Assembly (NCBI GenBank): GCA_002786715.1
Contig: PCTW01000061.1
Coordinates: 241,641 to 305,640, forward strand
DNA length: 64,000 nucleotides
Direction of reading: 5' to 3'
Source of the DNA: Bdellovibrio sp. CG22_combo_CG10-13_8_21_14_all_39_27
Lineage (GTDB): Bacteria > Bdellovibrionota > Bacteriovoracia > Bacteriovoracales > Bacteriovoracaceae
The notes under the pieces are model-generated. The model saw only the letters and a program-made list of their open reading frames with translations. It was not told the DNA's origin and did not search any database. The position numbers and the translations under genes are program-made. Each line of letters opens with the position of its first letter. Position 1 is the stretch's first letter. Shown here one piece after another: positions 15,918 to 24,125 of this stretch.

Positions 15918-16702
15918 TTAAGTTTTATTAGAATTTGGTCGTCATTTATATCCGCAACCTCTCTATCAATCATTTTTTTCAACATAAATATTACGAGCGA
16001 TTTTGCAGGGATGATGGATGCAATGGATGCCTTTTCAAGATTTATCAGTAATCCATGTGAGTTTAGTTGAGCAAAACCTGAAACCTTAAAACTTATTTTC
16101 GTTAACAATTTTATTTTTCCTTTGAACTGAAATTGTCCATTGGTCATCTTCAGTTCAAGTTGTGAAAGATCATTAATTTCAATGAGTGACTTATCTTCAC
16201 CAACTAAAATCATTTTTTGATCATAGGTATCCAAGCGATCAATGTTAATCTGCATTGAACTGATTAAATGTGCCAGCTTATTATGATCCTCTAAAAGAGA
16301 AGGTGAAGTGTGAAATGTCATGGACTTTAGCTTTATTTCTTTTAGATCAACACTTTCTGCATTTAATGTAAATTGACTTCGAGTTGATAAAAACTGACCT
16401 TGTAACATTTTTAAGTCAAGGGTACTTGGTCCGTCCATTTCAAAAGGAGTGGAAAGTAGGAACGAATCAGATTTGAAAAAGAGTCTGTTCCTTTCATGAA
16501 CGAGTTCAGAATCATAGGGTTTGTGTTCTTGGTTAATAAGAACATGGTCGCCATCAGCATCAATGAAAAATTTTCTTGCAATAAGCCTTCCTGTCATCTT
16601 CGAACTCTGACCCTGGAGAGAAAGAAAGTCAAAATCGATAGAGACCTCTTTGGCTTGTGCAGAGAAACTTATTATGATTAAAATTGATAGCAACCAGTTC
16701 AT
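15914..16702 (-). CDS. exported protein of unknown function
   Basis: 262 residues from ATG 16702, with AAAGGGAAAATC before it and signal peptide MNWLLSILIIISFSAQA. The mature part is a long succession of beta strands with repeated L-x-L-x-M patterns. It looks like an AsmA/DUF2993-like lipid-binding or beta-sheet periplasmic protein; the LmeA/DUF2993 likeness is only by pattern. Last gene of an operon with the lipoprotein at 17126. Confidence 0.65.
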   Translation of the reverse strand: MNWLLSILIIISFSAQAKEVSIDFDFLSLQGQSSKMTGRLIARKFFIDADGDHVLINQEHKPYDSELVHERNRLFFKSDSFLLSTPFEMDGPSTLDLKMLQGQFLSTRSQFTLNAESVDLKEIKLKSMTFHTSPSLLEDHNKLAHLISSMQINIDRLDTYDQKMILVGEDKSLIEINDLSQLELKMTNGQFQFKGKIKLLTKISFKVSGFAQLNSHGLLINLEKASIASIIPAKSLVIFMLKKMIDREVADINDDQILIKLN

Positions 16703-16724
16703 GATTTTCCCTTTAGTTAAATTC

Positions 16725-17081
16725 TTATTTCTCAAAACCTAAATAGATATCTTCAAGCTCGACCTTTCGATCAAGTTCTACTTCAATAACTTTTGCACCA
16801 TCAGTTACGCAGAGGATATCTTTATTCTCAAATTCTGCTTCCGCAGAGACGGTGATAAAAGCTTTTTCATTTTCATAATAGGTGAAAACGTTAGCTTCTC
16901 CTTTTAGTTGCGCATGACAAACAGGCATTTCAATTTTGAGCTTGAGATGAGTTTTTCCATCCTTTAACTGACTACTCACGATTGAACCTGATGTTACTGG
17001 ACCCTCTGTCGTATTGGCATAAGCGAGTCCGGCCGTTAATAAACTTAGTGTCGTGATAATTGTTGTTAAGTACATTTTCAT
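16725..17081 (-). CDS. small exported protein
   Basis: 118 residues, signal peptide MKMYLTTIITTLSLLTAGLAYA, strong Shine-Dalgarno AAAGGAGCAATT. The mature part is a ~95-residue beta protein with two Cys (MPVCHAQ, DILCVTD) placed to form one disulfide. Middle gene of the operon; 22 bases to the next start. Not recognised. Confidence 0.7.
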   Translation of the reverse strand: MKMYLTTIITTLSLLTAGLAYANTTEGPVTSGSIVSSQLKDGKTHLKLKIEMPVCHAQLKGEANVFTYYENEKAFITVSAEAEFENKDILCVTDGAKVIEVELDRKVELEDIYLGFEK

Positions 17082-17125
17082 AATTGCTCCTTTATATTTG
17101 AGGATTTATTTATCCTCTTTTTAAG

Positions 17126-19024
17126 TTAATCTCTAGTTACTGTATTTCCTAAACCGCTGAATCCTAGACTTTTGACAGTTACAATCCCTTTGAAAAATAT
17201 TTCAGGATTGTATACTTGCATCTGAGTATGATCTTCATTCGCTCCATTCCATCTTTGAATCGTGCGACCACTTCTGTAAGTGATAGGGTAGTTAATATTA
17301 TTGACGAGATGAATGGATGGAAGATTTCTTTTCTTTGAGAAAATGTCACAACCTTCCACATTTTGAAATCTTAGTTGGATAGCATTTCCATTGGCCACTC
17401 TTTCAAAAAGATTGATTGGACATGTGACAGATCTGTTGATTCCTGCTTCAGTAAAGTCAGCTTTAATGGCTAATCCATTGATGATTTCAGGGACTTCTCC
17501 AGCTATGTCTGTTAGCTCACGAAATAGAGATCCTTGTAGTCCATAGTCATTATATTGCGTCCACTGATTCTGAGTTTCCGCGCAGACAGTACGACAAATT
17601 GGACGATCAATGCGCGGACGGTCTGGGTCAAACGCTTTTCTGTCTTCACAGCGACGTTCAGTCCTCACACAAACATTGTTATCATGTCTTTGAGAAGAGT
17701 TTGAAAATTCTCGATATTCTCTATAAAGCGAAGTCGGAAGGATTTCGATAATGTCGCCATCCTGTGCAGTTTGCAGAAGCTCGACAGAACGCTCACGTGG
17801 AATTCCACGGCCTTCATTATCGGCACCACTTATCTCAACACGATTTTCAGTCGGTCTAAGTGTTGCACTAGTACGATAATGTTGACCTGTGAGAGTGTTC
17901 TCAGATTGAGCAAAGGTAACATCGAGATCACTTGCTTCTTCGAATTTAGTTGAAGAGAGTTGTAAGCATAATCCAGAGTCGCATTTATCATGATCAGGTG
18001 TATTCGGATCAGCTCTAAAAGGTGCGAAGAACTTATCGATAGCTTGATTGATAATTAATTGGGTTACGGATGAGTCAGCTCCATGCATGCTAATGTTGAG
18101 AGACTGCGATTCAATAACTTTTCGAATATGAACATCAAGCTCACCCTTGAACCATCCCTTTTTAAAACCAATGCTTGCTTTCAGGTCACTGAATATTTTT
18201 TTCTTGTCGAAATGAATTTTTAAATTAGCAACTTGATAACGAGCACGTGTTTCAAAGAGGACTTCAACCATGACTTGGTTATCGTAAATAAATCGCTCCA
18301 TTATATCTTTAGCTTTGGTCTTTGATATACTTTTGATTACTACATTGAATGGTCTATCAATTTCACAGTAATCGGCACCAAGCTGAGTTAGAACATTGGC
18401 ATCGTATTCTTCACCAACGACATTCATGACTATTCTTTTTGGGCAACCCGGAAGGGCAGCTAGGACAGTATCACTTCCAAAGCTACGTCTTACTTCATCA
18501 AAAAGTTGAGCTTGATGTTGAACAAGAGAATTATCAGGAACATTAATTTCAGAAGTACCATTTGGAGAAATGATACGATTCTTAAGTCCAGAAATAACTG
18601 CGATATTAAAACCTAAGTTAACCGTACCATTTTCATTATCTTTAATGGTAATTCTACCATTTTCACCACCCCCATAGACGTAGACCTTAGGACCGACAAA
18701 CAATCTATTTGCAAATTCAGCTTCATTTTTTATTTTAAAAAACTTGGCATTGTAGATAGGATTCATTGGAATTTCGATGAGATCAGTTGCACGATACTGA
18801 TCTCTGTTTCTAATAATGTCTGTTTCAGGCAGAGAGTATCTTACGATCTTGCCTGTCCCGTCTGCAGTAACAGCTAACACTTCTCCTGCTGATTGATTTT
18901 GTGTGGATGATACTTGTTGCTCATTTTGTAATTCTTTTTCTTGAACATCCTTTCCACAAGAATTGAGACTTGATAAGCATAAGGTAAGACCAAGTAGCGA
19001 GATTAATTTTTTTGTTGTTTTCAA
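17126..19024 (-). CDS. large lipoprotein of unknown function
   Basis: 632 residues. The N-terminus MKTTKKLISLLGLTLCLSSL ends in a lipobox-like NSC before GKD, so it is a lipoprotein. Contains a Gly-rich strand (VYVYGGGENGRITI), a middle region of alternating amphipathic strands, and a Cys cluster near residues 470-500 (NVCVRTERRCEDR, ICRTVC). No catalytic motif seen. It heads an operon with two smaller exported proteins and is divergent from the HTH gene at 19311. An envelope role is likely; nothing more specific can be supported. Confidence 0.75.
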   Translation of the reverse strand: MKTTKKLISLLGLTLCLSSLNSCGKDVQEKELQNEQQVSSTQNQSAGEVLAVTADGTGKIVRYSLPETDIIRNRDQYRATDLIEIPMNPIYNAKFFKIKNEAEFANRLFVGPKVYVYGGGENGRITIKDNENGTVNLGFNIAVISGLKNRIISPNGTSEINVPDNSLVQHQAQLFDEVRRSFGSDTVLAALPGCPKRIVMNVVGEEYDANVLTQLGADYCEIDRPFNVVIKSISKTKAKDIMERFIYDNQVMVEVLFETRARYQVANLKIHFDKKKIFSDLKASIGFKKGWFKGELDVHIRKVIESQSLNISMHGADSSVTQLIINQAIDKFFAPFRADPNTPDHDKCDSGLCLQLSSTKFEEASDLDVTFAQSENTLTGQHYRTSATLRPTENRVEISGADNEGRGIPRERSVELLQTAQDGDIIEILPTSLYREYREFSNSSQRHDNNVCVRTERRCEDRKAFDPDRPRIDRPICRTVCAETQNQWTQYNDYGLQGSLFRELTDIAGEVPEIINGLAIKADFTEAGINRSVTCPINLFERVANGNAIQLRFQNVEGCDIFSKKRNLPSIHLVNNINYPITYRSGRTIQRWNGANEDHTQMQVYNPEIFFKGIVTVKSLGFSGLGNTVTRD

Positions 19025-19214
19025 TTTTCACTCCTTTTTAAATTCTGCACAAGGTCATTATCAACACGCCTTTGCACAAAAAGGGAAATAAAGTGAAGTG
19101 AAATCAAGTTAGCTTTGATTAAAGTGACCGTGCGGTCTTATCCGTTTTGAATCGAGGGGACAATCTAAGCCTTTGGTCTTGGTTTGGACATTTCAAGTCA
19201 GGATATTCTATGAA

Positions 19215-19242
19215 CTGTCCAAAAAGGGTAGCCCTTGGACAG
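19215..19242. promoter_or_regulatory. palindrome, candidate operator
   Basis: Perfect 8-base arms CTGTCCAA and TTGGACAG enclose an inner GGG/CCC pair, in the 286-base gap between the divergent lipoprotein and HTH genes. A half-site-like TTTGGACA lies nearby at about 19183. The position between a regulator gene and its divergent neighbour suggests an operator. Confidence 0.45.
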
Positions 19243-19310
19243 ATGGTAGAAATGGCTCCTAAAGACCTCAAATTTCATGCAATATGAGCAAGAAGAGAGT
19301 GAGGTTTTGT

Positions 19311-20054
19311 ATGCAAAATGAAATTTGGAAAGAAGATTTTTTAGGACTCATTCGAAAAATGATCGTAAGTCAAAATCTGACATATACCAAGACCGCTGAG
19401 ATCTTAGGGATCTCATCTAAGACGCTAAATCGATACTTCATGGGGGAACGAGCCCCTAAGGAAAAATTTGTTCTCCATTGTTTAGAGAACATCTTTTTTC
19501 CTAATAGCACAGTCAGTGAAATAGTTGAGATTTATCCCCATTTTGAAAGTCTTTTGGCCCATAAGTTTTTTGAGAAAAACAAAAATGTGAATAACGATGA
19601 AATTATTTTGAAAGCTATGGAAGTTAATCATGATCTCTTCATTAAAATTGCTTTTAAGAAAGTCACGACGTCTAAAGATGTCATGGCAGAATATGGGAAA
19701 CAGGGACTCCGTGATTTAGACAAATTTCAGCGCCTTGGACTTTTGAAGATAATAAAAGAAGAGATTGAATTAGAGCTTCAACTCCGTTTTTCCAACCCTA
19801 AGATTCTAAAAAACTTGTCTAATCAATTGCTGAACTCTGCTTACAGTGTTGAAAAAGCAGGAATTAGTAATAATTTTATATCCTGCCAAATTGGAAAAGT
19901 GAACCGTCAAAAAGCGCAAGTTGAAATTGTGAAAATCTTGAGAAAGGCCCATTTGGAGATTCAAAAGGTTTTTAATGGGAGTGAATTTGCTGGAGATGAC
20001 ATAGTATTCGTAAATTTTTGTAGTGATCATCTGAATCAGGAATTTTACCAATAA
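19311..20054 (+). CDS. HTH transcriptional regulator
   Basis: 247 residues from ATG 19311, preferred over ATG 19284 because GTGAGG lies six bases before it and 19284 has none. Residues ~20-50 (TYTKTAEILGISSKTLNRYF) are a helix-turn-helix close in layout to Fis/XRE-type domains. The rest is helical with no recognised ligand domain. It is divergent from the lipoprotein operon, the probable target. Its stop overlaps a copy of the AAGTATCACG repeat. Confidence 0.65.
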   Translation: MQNEIWKEDFLGLIRKMIVSQNLTYTKTAEILGISSKTLNRYFMGERAPKEKFVLHCLENIFFPNSTVSEIVEIYPHFESLLAHKFFEKNKNVNNDEIILKAMEVNHDLFIKIAFKKVTTSKDVMAEYGKQGLRDLDKFQRLGLLKIIKEEIELELQLRFSNPKILKNLSNQLLNSAYSVEKAGISNNFISCQIGKVNRQKAQVEIVKILRKAHLEIQKVFNGSEFAGDDIVFVNFCSDHLNQEFYQ

Positions 20055-20074
20055 GTATCACGTACCTTTTAGGT
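20053..20074. repeat. AAGTATCACGTACCT repeat copy
   Basis: AAGTATCACGTACCTTTT followed by AGGT; the first 15 bases match the right arm of the hairpin at 21548-21608 except for one base (T/C). ACCT and AGGT can pair over TTTT. It starts on the stop codon of the HTH gene. Confidence 0.5.
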
Positions 20075-20091
20075 AAATTGATGAGTAATCA

Positions 20092-20655
20092 TTATTCTTC
20101 ATCTAAGATTAATTTTTTAAAATTTTTTGAAAAGAAATCAATCTCAGGTTCAACCTCTTTAGGTTTCATCGCATTTAGTTTTAAACTTATGCCCGTGCTA
20201 AAAGTGAGAATCATTGAAACAAATTGGTCGAGGTCATTGCGATTGCTCACTGCTTTAAGATTCATCAATAAAAGTTCGGCAACTGACGCTACATTTTCCA
20301 AGATAAGTTTTTTTACTTGATGAGGTAAGAACGAGAGTTCTCTCATCGTATTCGCAAGGTAACAGCCTTTCTCTCCACTGCAATTGAGAGATGACTTGAG
20401 AAAGTTTTCAACATTTTCATAACCTAAAGGTTGCTTCGTTAGAATTTCTGCTACTAAGTTTGTCTCTTTATATCTTTTTATACTTTGACAAAAGAGGTCT
20501 TCCTTGTCTTTGAATTCAGAGTAGAGACCAGATTTATTCACGCCCGTGGCCTGTTCGAGATCATGTAATGAAGTGTTGGCAAAGCCCTGCCTCCAAAAGA
20601 CTTGGATAGCACGATCTAGGACTTCTTCTCTGTTGAAACACTTTGTTCTTCCCAT
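20092..20655 (-). CDS. TetR-family repressor
   Basis: 187 residues from ATG 20655 (MGRTKCFNREEVLDRAIQVF). The N-terminal TetR HTH is plain: FANTSLHDLEQATGVNKSGL followed by YSEFKDKEDLF. The C-terminal half is the helical ligand domain. The divergent SDR gene and two operator palindromes between them mark it as a local autoregulating repressor of the SDR gene, responding to an unknown small molecule. Upstream in-frame codons lie inside the operator, so the shorter start is used. Confidence 0.9.
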   Translation of the reverse strand: MGRTKCFNREEVLDRAIQVFWRQGFANTSLHDLEQATGVNKSGLYSEFKDKEDLFCQSIKRYKETNLVAEILTKQPLGYENVENFLKSSLNCSGEKGCYLANTMRELSFLPHQVKKLILENVASVAELLLMNLKAVSNRNDLDQFVSMILTFSTGISLKLNAMKPKEVEPEIDFFSKNFKKLILDEE

Positions 20656-20675
20656 AAGTATAAGAATTTTATCAT

Positions 20676-20695
20676 ATTGAACCAAATAGTTCAAT
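20676..20695. promoter_or_regulatory. TetR operator 1
   Basis: ATTGAACCAAATAGTTCAAT, a palindrome with TTGAAC/GTTCAA arms, 20 bases upstream of the TetR start. A second copy with two changes lies 32 bases further on. Confidence 0.8.
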
Positions 20696-20727
20696 ATTTT
20701 ATTGCTTTAAGAATGGGGCTCAATTAT

Positions 20728-20746
20728 ATTGAACCAAACAGTTCAT
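20728..20746. promoter_or_regulatory. TetR operator 2
   Basis: ATTGAACCAAACAGTTCAT, nearly identical to operator 1, 38 bases before the SDR start. Two sites 52 bases apart (five helical turns) would let one repressor control both promoters. Confidence 0.8.
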
Positions 20747-20784
20747 TAAACCGAGTGAAATATTATAAAACAAAGGAAACTGAG

Positions 20785-21534
20785 ATGAAAAAATTAGAAG
20801 GAAAGGTCGCTCTTGTAACAGGTGGAAATTCGGGAATTGGTTTGGCCACCGCCAAGCTCTACAGAGACCAAGGGGCAAAAGTCGTTATTACAGCAAGCTC
20901 AAATGAAACTTTTGAAAAAGCAAAAGCTGAGCTCGGCCATGCTTTTGATATCGTTAAAACAAATGTAGGCCAATTATCAGAACTGGATCGCTTGTATGCC
21001 CATATAAAAGAAAAATATGGGAAGATAGATGTTCTCTTCGCCAATGCAGGGATTGCTCATTTTTTACCTACCCCGAATGTTGATGAAGAATTTTTTGATA
21101 AGCATTTCAATACCAATGTGAAAGGCCTCTATTTTACAATTCAAAAGGCATTGCCCGTGTTGAATCAGGGCAGTTCTGTTATTTTAAACGCTTCAGTTGT
21201 TTCAGTAAAAGGCATCGCCGGTGCTAGCGTGTACTCTGCCACAAAGGCTGCAGTTAGAAGTCTTGCAAGGTCTTGGACTGCGGAAATTCCTGTAAGCGAT
21301 GTACGATTTAATGTTTTATCACCAGGCCCAGTTGAGAGTCCAATTTATAGCAAAATGGGAATGTCAGAAGCCGAGCTCAAGGGCTTTGCTGATGGCATTT
21401 TGACTAATCTCCCTGCCAAGCGTTTTGGTTCCACTGATGAAATGGCGAACGTGGCGCTCTTTTTAGCTTCTAGTGATTCAAGCTATATTGCAGGTGCAGA
21501 TATCATGGCCGATGGTGGACTTGGACAAATCTAA
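20785..21534 (+). CDS. short-chain dehydrogenase/reductase
   Basis: 249 residues from ATG 20785 (AAAGGAAACTGAG upstream). Classical SDR: cofactor loop TGGNSGIG near residue 12, NAG in FANAGIAH near 88, catalytic Ser in ILNASVVS, and YSATK (Tyr/Lys) near 151. The C-terminal GADIMADGGLGQI is typical. Predicted to reduce or oxidise a small hydroxyl/keto substrate with NAD(P)H in the cytoplasm. Under control of the divergent TetR gene, so probably a detoxification enzyme; substrate unknown. Confidence 0.93.
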   Translation: MKKLEGKVALVTGGNSGIGLATAKLYRDQGAKVVITASSNETFEKAKAELGHAFDIVKTNVGQLSELDRLYAHIKEKYGKIDVLFANAGIAHFLPTPNVDEEFFDKHFNTNVKGLYFTIQKALPVLNQGSSVILNASVVSVKGIAGASVYSATKAAVRSLARSWTAEIPVSDVRFNVLSPGPVESPIYSKMGMSEAELKGFADGILTNLPAKRFGSTDEMANVALFLASSDSSYIAGADIMADGGLGQI

Positions 21535-21547
21535 TTAAATTAATAGA

Positions 21548-21608
21548 GCGTGATACTTTTTTTATGGGCCTTGCAGTCGTTGCATGAGCCCATAAAAAAG
21601 TATCACGC
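21548..21608. repeat. long hairpin with GCGTGATAC arms
   Basis: The arm GCGTGATAC-T7-ATGGGC and its complement GCCCAT-A6-GTATCACGC flank an 18-base loop, about 21 pairs with one bulge. It lies after the SDR stop and could end transcription, but the absence of a following T-run and the partial second copy at 20053 suggest a dispersed REP-like element. Confidence 0.7.
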
Positions 21609-21701
21609 ACCTACAAAAGTGGGCACTTTTGAGGATATTTTTTCCTACGCGGTAAAAATCTCTCCCAGTCATTTAATCATTAAATCTCTGATATATTTAA
21701 T

Positions 21702-21742
21702 CTAACAAATTTATTTTCCTTATAATTAACTAAATTTGTTAG
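21702..21742. repeat. 12-base perfect inverted repeat
   Basis: CTAACAAATTTA and TAAATTTGTTAG are exact complements, separated by 17 bases, and end 31 bases before the ATG at 21774. The position fits an operator or 5'-leader hairpin for that gene. Confidence 0.55.
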
Positions 21743-21773
21743 TCTCTCGAGAAATTCATTTAAAGGACAAAAG

Positions 21774-22607
21774 ATGTCTGGGCAAACCAAGAAATGGGTC
21801 GAGGATTGGTACGAAGGTTTTCTAGGAACTGGTCAAATTGACGAGACCTTTTGGTTTGAGAATAAGAATCAATTGGGAATTCATTGGGCCAATTCGCCAG
21901 AAGGTAGAGTATGGGTCCGAGAGTGGGTTAAAACACCACAAGGTAAAATCGCTTACCAAGAGCTTGAAGACAAATTAGAGAGTTTAAAGCAAACGACCAT
22001 CTGGTTGTCGCGCAATCGCGATTTTATCAAGTGCAATCTTTATGAGCTCTATCAATTTTATCTCGATCCACGCATTCGAACGACTTGGATGCAGGGGAGT
22101 GTTAAGACGATGGTTTCTTTCATGTCTGAAGCAGGACCTTTTGTGGAACTGAGATCACTGAGATGGCTCGATCGCGATATTTTGAAAAACTTTTTTTTAC
22201 TGAAGCTTATTAATGGTCAAGCCCAAGAAAGAGACTGCCGTTTTTCGACTAATTTGAAAATCGAAGCTCAGCAGGAGGATTACGATATTAAATCTTATGA
22301 ATTATCGGTTCATCAAGTTTCCCAAAAAGGAATCTTACTTAAGGTGGAAGGGTCTCACGTCTTTGAAAAGCTGATGAGAGGCAAGAATTGGACGATCTTA
22401 AGCAATAAAAAGCTGGGACAGTACGATTGCTTCAATGGAAGAGTTCATTTCAAATTCAGCCAACCTTCCTTTGGAGGGTCCCTAGATCAGCACTTTCTTT
22501 TTATGAATTATCAGCAATTCGAAAACGCTGATAAGCTCAAAACGATAGTGCATACTATAGAAGAATGGACGAAATACTCAAAGCAATTCATAAAAAAGGC
22601 CGCTTAA
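21774..22607 (+). CDS. cytoplasmic protein of unknown function
   Basis: 277 residues, no signal peptide or membrane span, rich in Trp, Phe and Tyr. Residues 1-70 are helical and acidic (KKWVEDWYEGFLGTGQIDET); the rest looks like an alpha/beta domain. AAAGGACAAAAG precedes the ATG. Its stop lies in the stem of the terminator behind it. No family recognised; the inverted repeat upstream suggests its own regulation. Confidence 0.7.
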   Translation: MSGQTKKWVEDWYEGFLGTGQIDETFWFENKNQLGIHWANSPEGRVWVREWVKTPQGKIAYQELEDKLESLKQTTIWLSRNRDFIKCNLYELYQFYLDPRIRTTWMQGSVKTMVSFMSEAGPFVELRSLRWLDRDILKNFFLLKLINGQAQERDCRFSTNLKIEAQQEDYDIKSYELSVHQVSQKGILLKVEGSHVFEKLMRGKNWTILSNKKLGQYDCFNGRVHFKFSQPSFGGSLDQHFLFMNYQQFENADKLKTIVHTIEEWTKYSKQFIKKAA

Positions 22608-22622
22608 TAAGCGGCCTTTCTT
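22594..22622 (+). terminator. intrinsic terminator
   Basis: The stem AAAGGCCGCT/AGCGGCCTTT with a 5-base loop overlaps the stop of the preceding gene and is followed by CTTTG. The poor T-tract makes it a moderate terminator, possibly used from both sides. Confidence 0.7.
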
Positions 22623-22641
22623 TGACAAAGTTTGAGGGAAA

Positions 22642-23151
22642 CTATTTTACGACAATATCTTTAATCCCGATCGTGCCTATGAGAAATGCCTTATTCGAAA
22701 TTAAGTGTACTGTAGAAACTTTTTTATCTTTATAGAGTAATTTCCAGTCGTCTCCAAGACGTTGCAGTTCAAATTGGTATGATTTTCTTTTGTCGCTAAC
22801 GCCACTGTAGAGGGTATCAATTTCAATATCGCCACCATTATGAGGAGCAAAGTTGCTACTGCGAAGAATGACGATGTCACGATCTTTTCTATTTTCCATA
22901 ACCAGACCATCTTCTACTTGTTCACCTTTATATGTTTCTTCATTGATCTTTTTACCTTTGTTATCAAAAGTTCTCTTGATAAAGGCAATCGCATCGTGAG
23001 TGGCATCATCTGTTTTAAGAATGAAATGAGTAATGTCCTTGTCCTCTTGATTGGTCATCAAAACGAGTTTGATCTCTGCTGCGAATGCATTTTGTTTGAA
23101 CGCAGCGAGAGTTAAAAGCAAAAAGAAAAACACAGCTAGGTTACGCTTCAT
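22642..23151 (-). CDS. exported protein of unknown function
   Basis: 169 residues from ATG 23151, chosen for GGAGGGATCATT and the signal peptide MKRNLAVFFFLLLTLAAF then KQNAFAA. The mature 145 residues are beta-rich (EIKLVLMTNQEDKDITHFIL) and have the look of a lipocalin or DUF4833-like domain, but the match is not firm. Monocistronic, convergent with the gene at 21774. Confidence 0.7.
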   Translation of the reverse strand: MKRNLAVFFFLLLTLAAFKQNAFAAEIKLVLMTNQEDKDITHFILKTDDATHDAIAFIKRTFDNKGKKINEETYKGEQVEDGLVMENRKDRDIVILRSSNFAPHNGGDIEIDTLYSGVSDKRKSYQFELQRLGDDWKLLYKDKKVSTVHLISNKAFLIGTIGIKDIVVK

Positions 23152-23282
23152 AATGATCCCTCCAAGGAAACTCTTCACGATGGAGAGGCTTTGTGCAGGT
23201 TTCATGCCGAAGTTCATTTTCGAGATTTTAAGAGGTTGCACTTTTAAGCTAGGCCCACAAAGACTCCATTAAGTGGCCATTT

Positions 23283-23309
23283 GGCACCATGAAAAAAGTA
23301 TAAGGTGCC
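23283..23309. repeat. small hairpin near AAAAAAGTAT motif
   Basis: GGCACC and GGTGCC flank ATGAAAAAAGTATAA. The loop carries AAAAAAGTAT, as in the hairpin at 21548-21608, so it may be a degenerate member of the same element. It lies in the 254-base gap before rplY, where I see nothing else firm. Confidence 0.35.
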
Positions 23310-23405
23310 GAAAAGACGACTTTTTATCATTACCCGACAAAAAAGGTTAATGGAATTCCTGATTGCGCCGATCAGATATATGCAAGTTTGAGGAGGAGAT
23401 CATTT

Positions 23406-24047
23406 ATGGAAATGACATTAAATGCAAAAAAGCGCAACGAAGGTTCTAAGGCCCGTCAATTAATCAAAGAAGGTTGGGTACCTGGATGTGTATATGCCAA
23501 GGGCATGAATCACAGCATCCAAATTCCTCTGAAGGACATGAAAGCATGCTTAAAAGCACATGCTCACATCATCAATCTAAAAATTGAAAATGTGGGAACA
23601 TACATGGTTGGCTTGGAAGAGATTCAGAAAGATACAATTTCTCACACGGTAAACCACGTTTCTTTTCATGCTCTCAACAAGAATGAGAAGACAACTTTGG
23701 ATATCGAGATTGAACTCACTGGTAAGTCAAAAGGTGAAACTTCTGGCGCCATGATGTATCACTTGTTGAGATCAGTTACAGTAAAAGGGTATCCTCAAGA
23801 TATTCCTGACAAGATCACAGTAGATGTCGCTTCATTGGACGTCGGAGATGTGTTTCATGTGAGTGATATTGCCAAAGGATACAAGTTTGAATTCTTAAGT
23901 GATGATCTTGAAAAAGTAGTTGCTAAGTGTTCATTCGCTAAAGTTGTCGAGCTTCCAGAAGCAGCACCAGAGACTACAGTTGTGGAATCTATTGCTCCAG
24001 TGGAAGAGGCCGCACAACCGCAAGAAGAATACAAAAAGGCTGCTTAA
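23406..24047 (+). CDS. rplY: 50S ribosomal protein L25 (CTC form)
   Basis: 213 residues from ATG 23406, with AGGAGGAGATCATTT before it. The N-terminal half is the L25 5S-rRNA-binding domain (AKKRNEGSKARQLIKEGWVP then GCVYAKG). The second half is the TL5/CTC C-terminal domain (VKGYPQDIPDKITVDVASLD), followed by an acidic tail. Length fits the long CTC form rather than the 94-residue E. coli L25. Binds 5S rRNA in the large subunit. pth, which often follows it, is not next to it here. Confidence 0.93.
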   Translation: MEMTLNAKKRNEGSKARQLIKEGWVPGCVYAKGMNHSIQIPLKDMKACLKAHAHIINLKIENVGTYMVGLEEIQKDTISHTVNHVSFHALNKNEKTTLDIEIELTGKSKGETSGAMMYHLLRSVTVKGYPQDIPDKITVDVASLDVGDVFHVSDIAKGYKFEFLSDDLEKVVAKCSFAKVVELPEAAPETTVVESIAPVEEAAQPQEEYKKAA

Positions 24048-24087
24048 TCCCCAACTTGCAGCTTAACCTTGAATTAATACCCCCGCA

Positions 24088-24123
24088 GCAAGGGCCCGAG
24101 TAATCGGGCCCTTGCCTGTTTTT
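24088..24123. terminator. bidirectional terminator between rplY and dppF-like gene
   Basis: A 12-base GC-rich stem (GCAAGGGCCCGA/TCGGGCCCTTGC, loop GTAA) followed by CTGTTTTT. It sits between convergent genes and serves the plus strand best. Confidence 0.85.
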
Positions 24124-24125
24124 AA

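Noticed and set aside
21548-21608. Simple terminator of the SDR gene
   Set aside because: The stem is followed by ACCTACAAAAG rather than T residues, and a related sequence recurs at 20053; termination is possible but not the best explanation.
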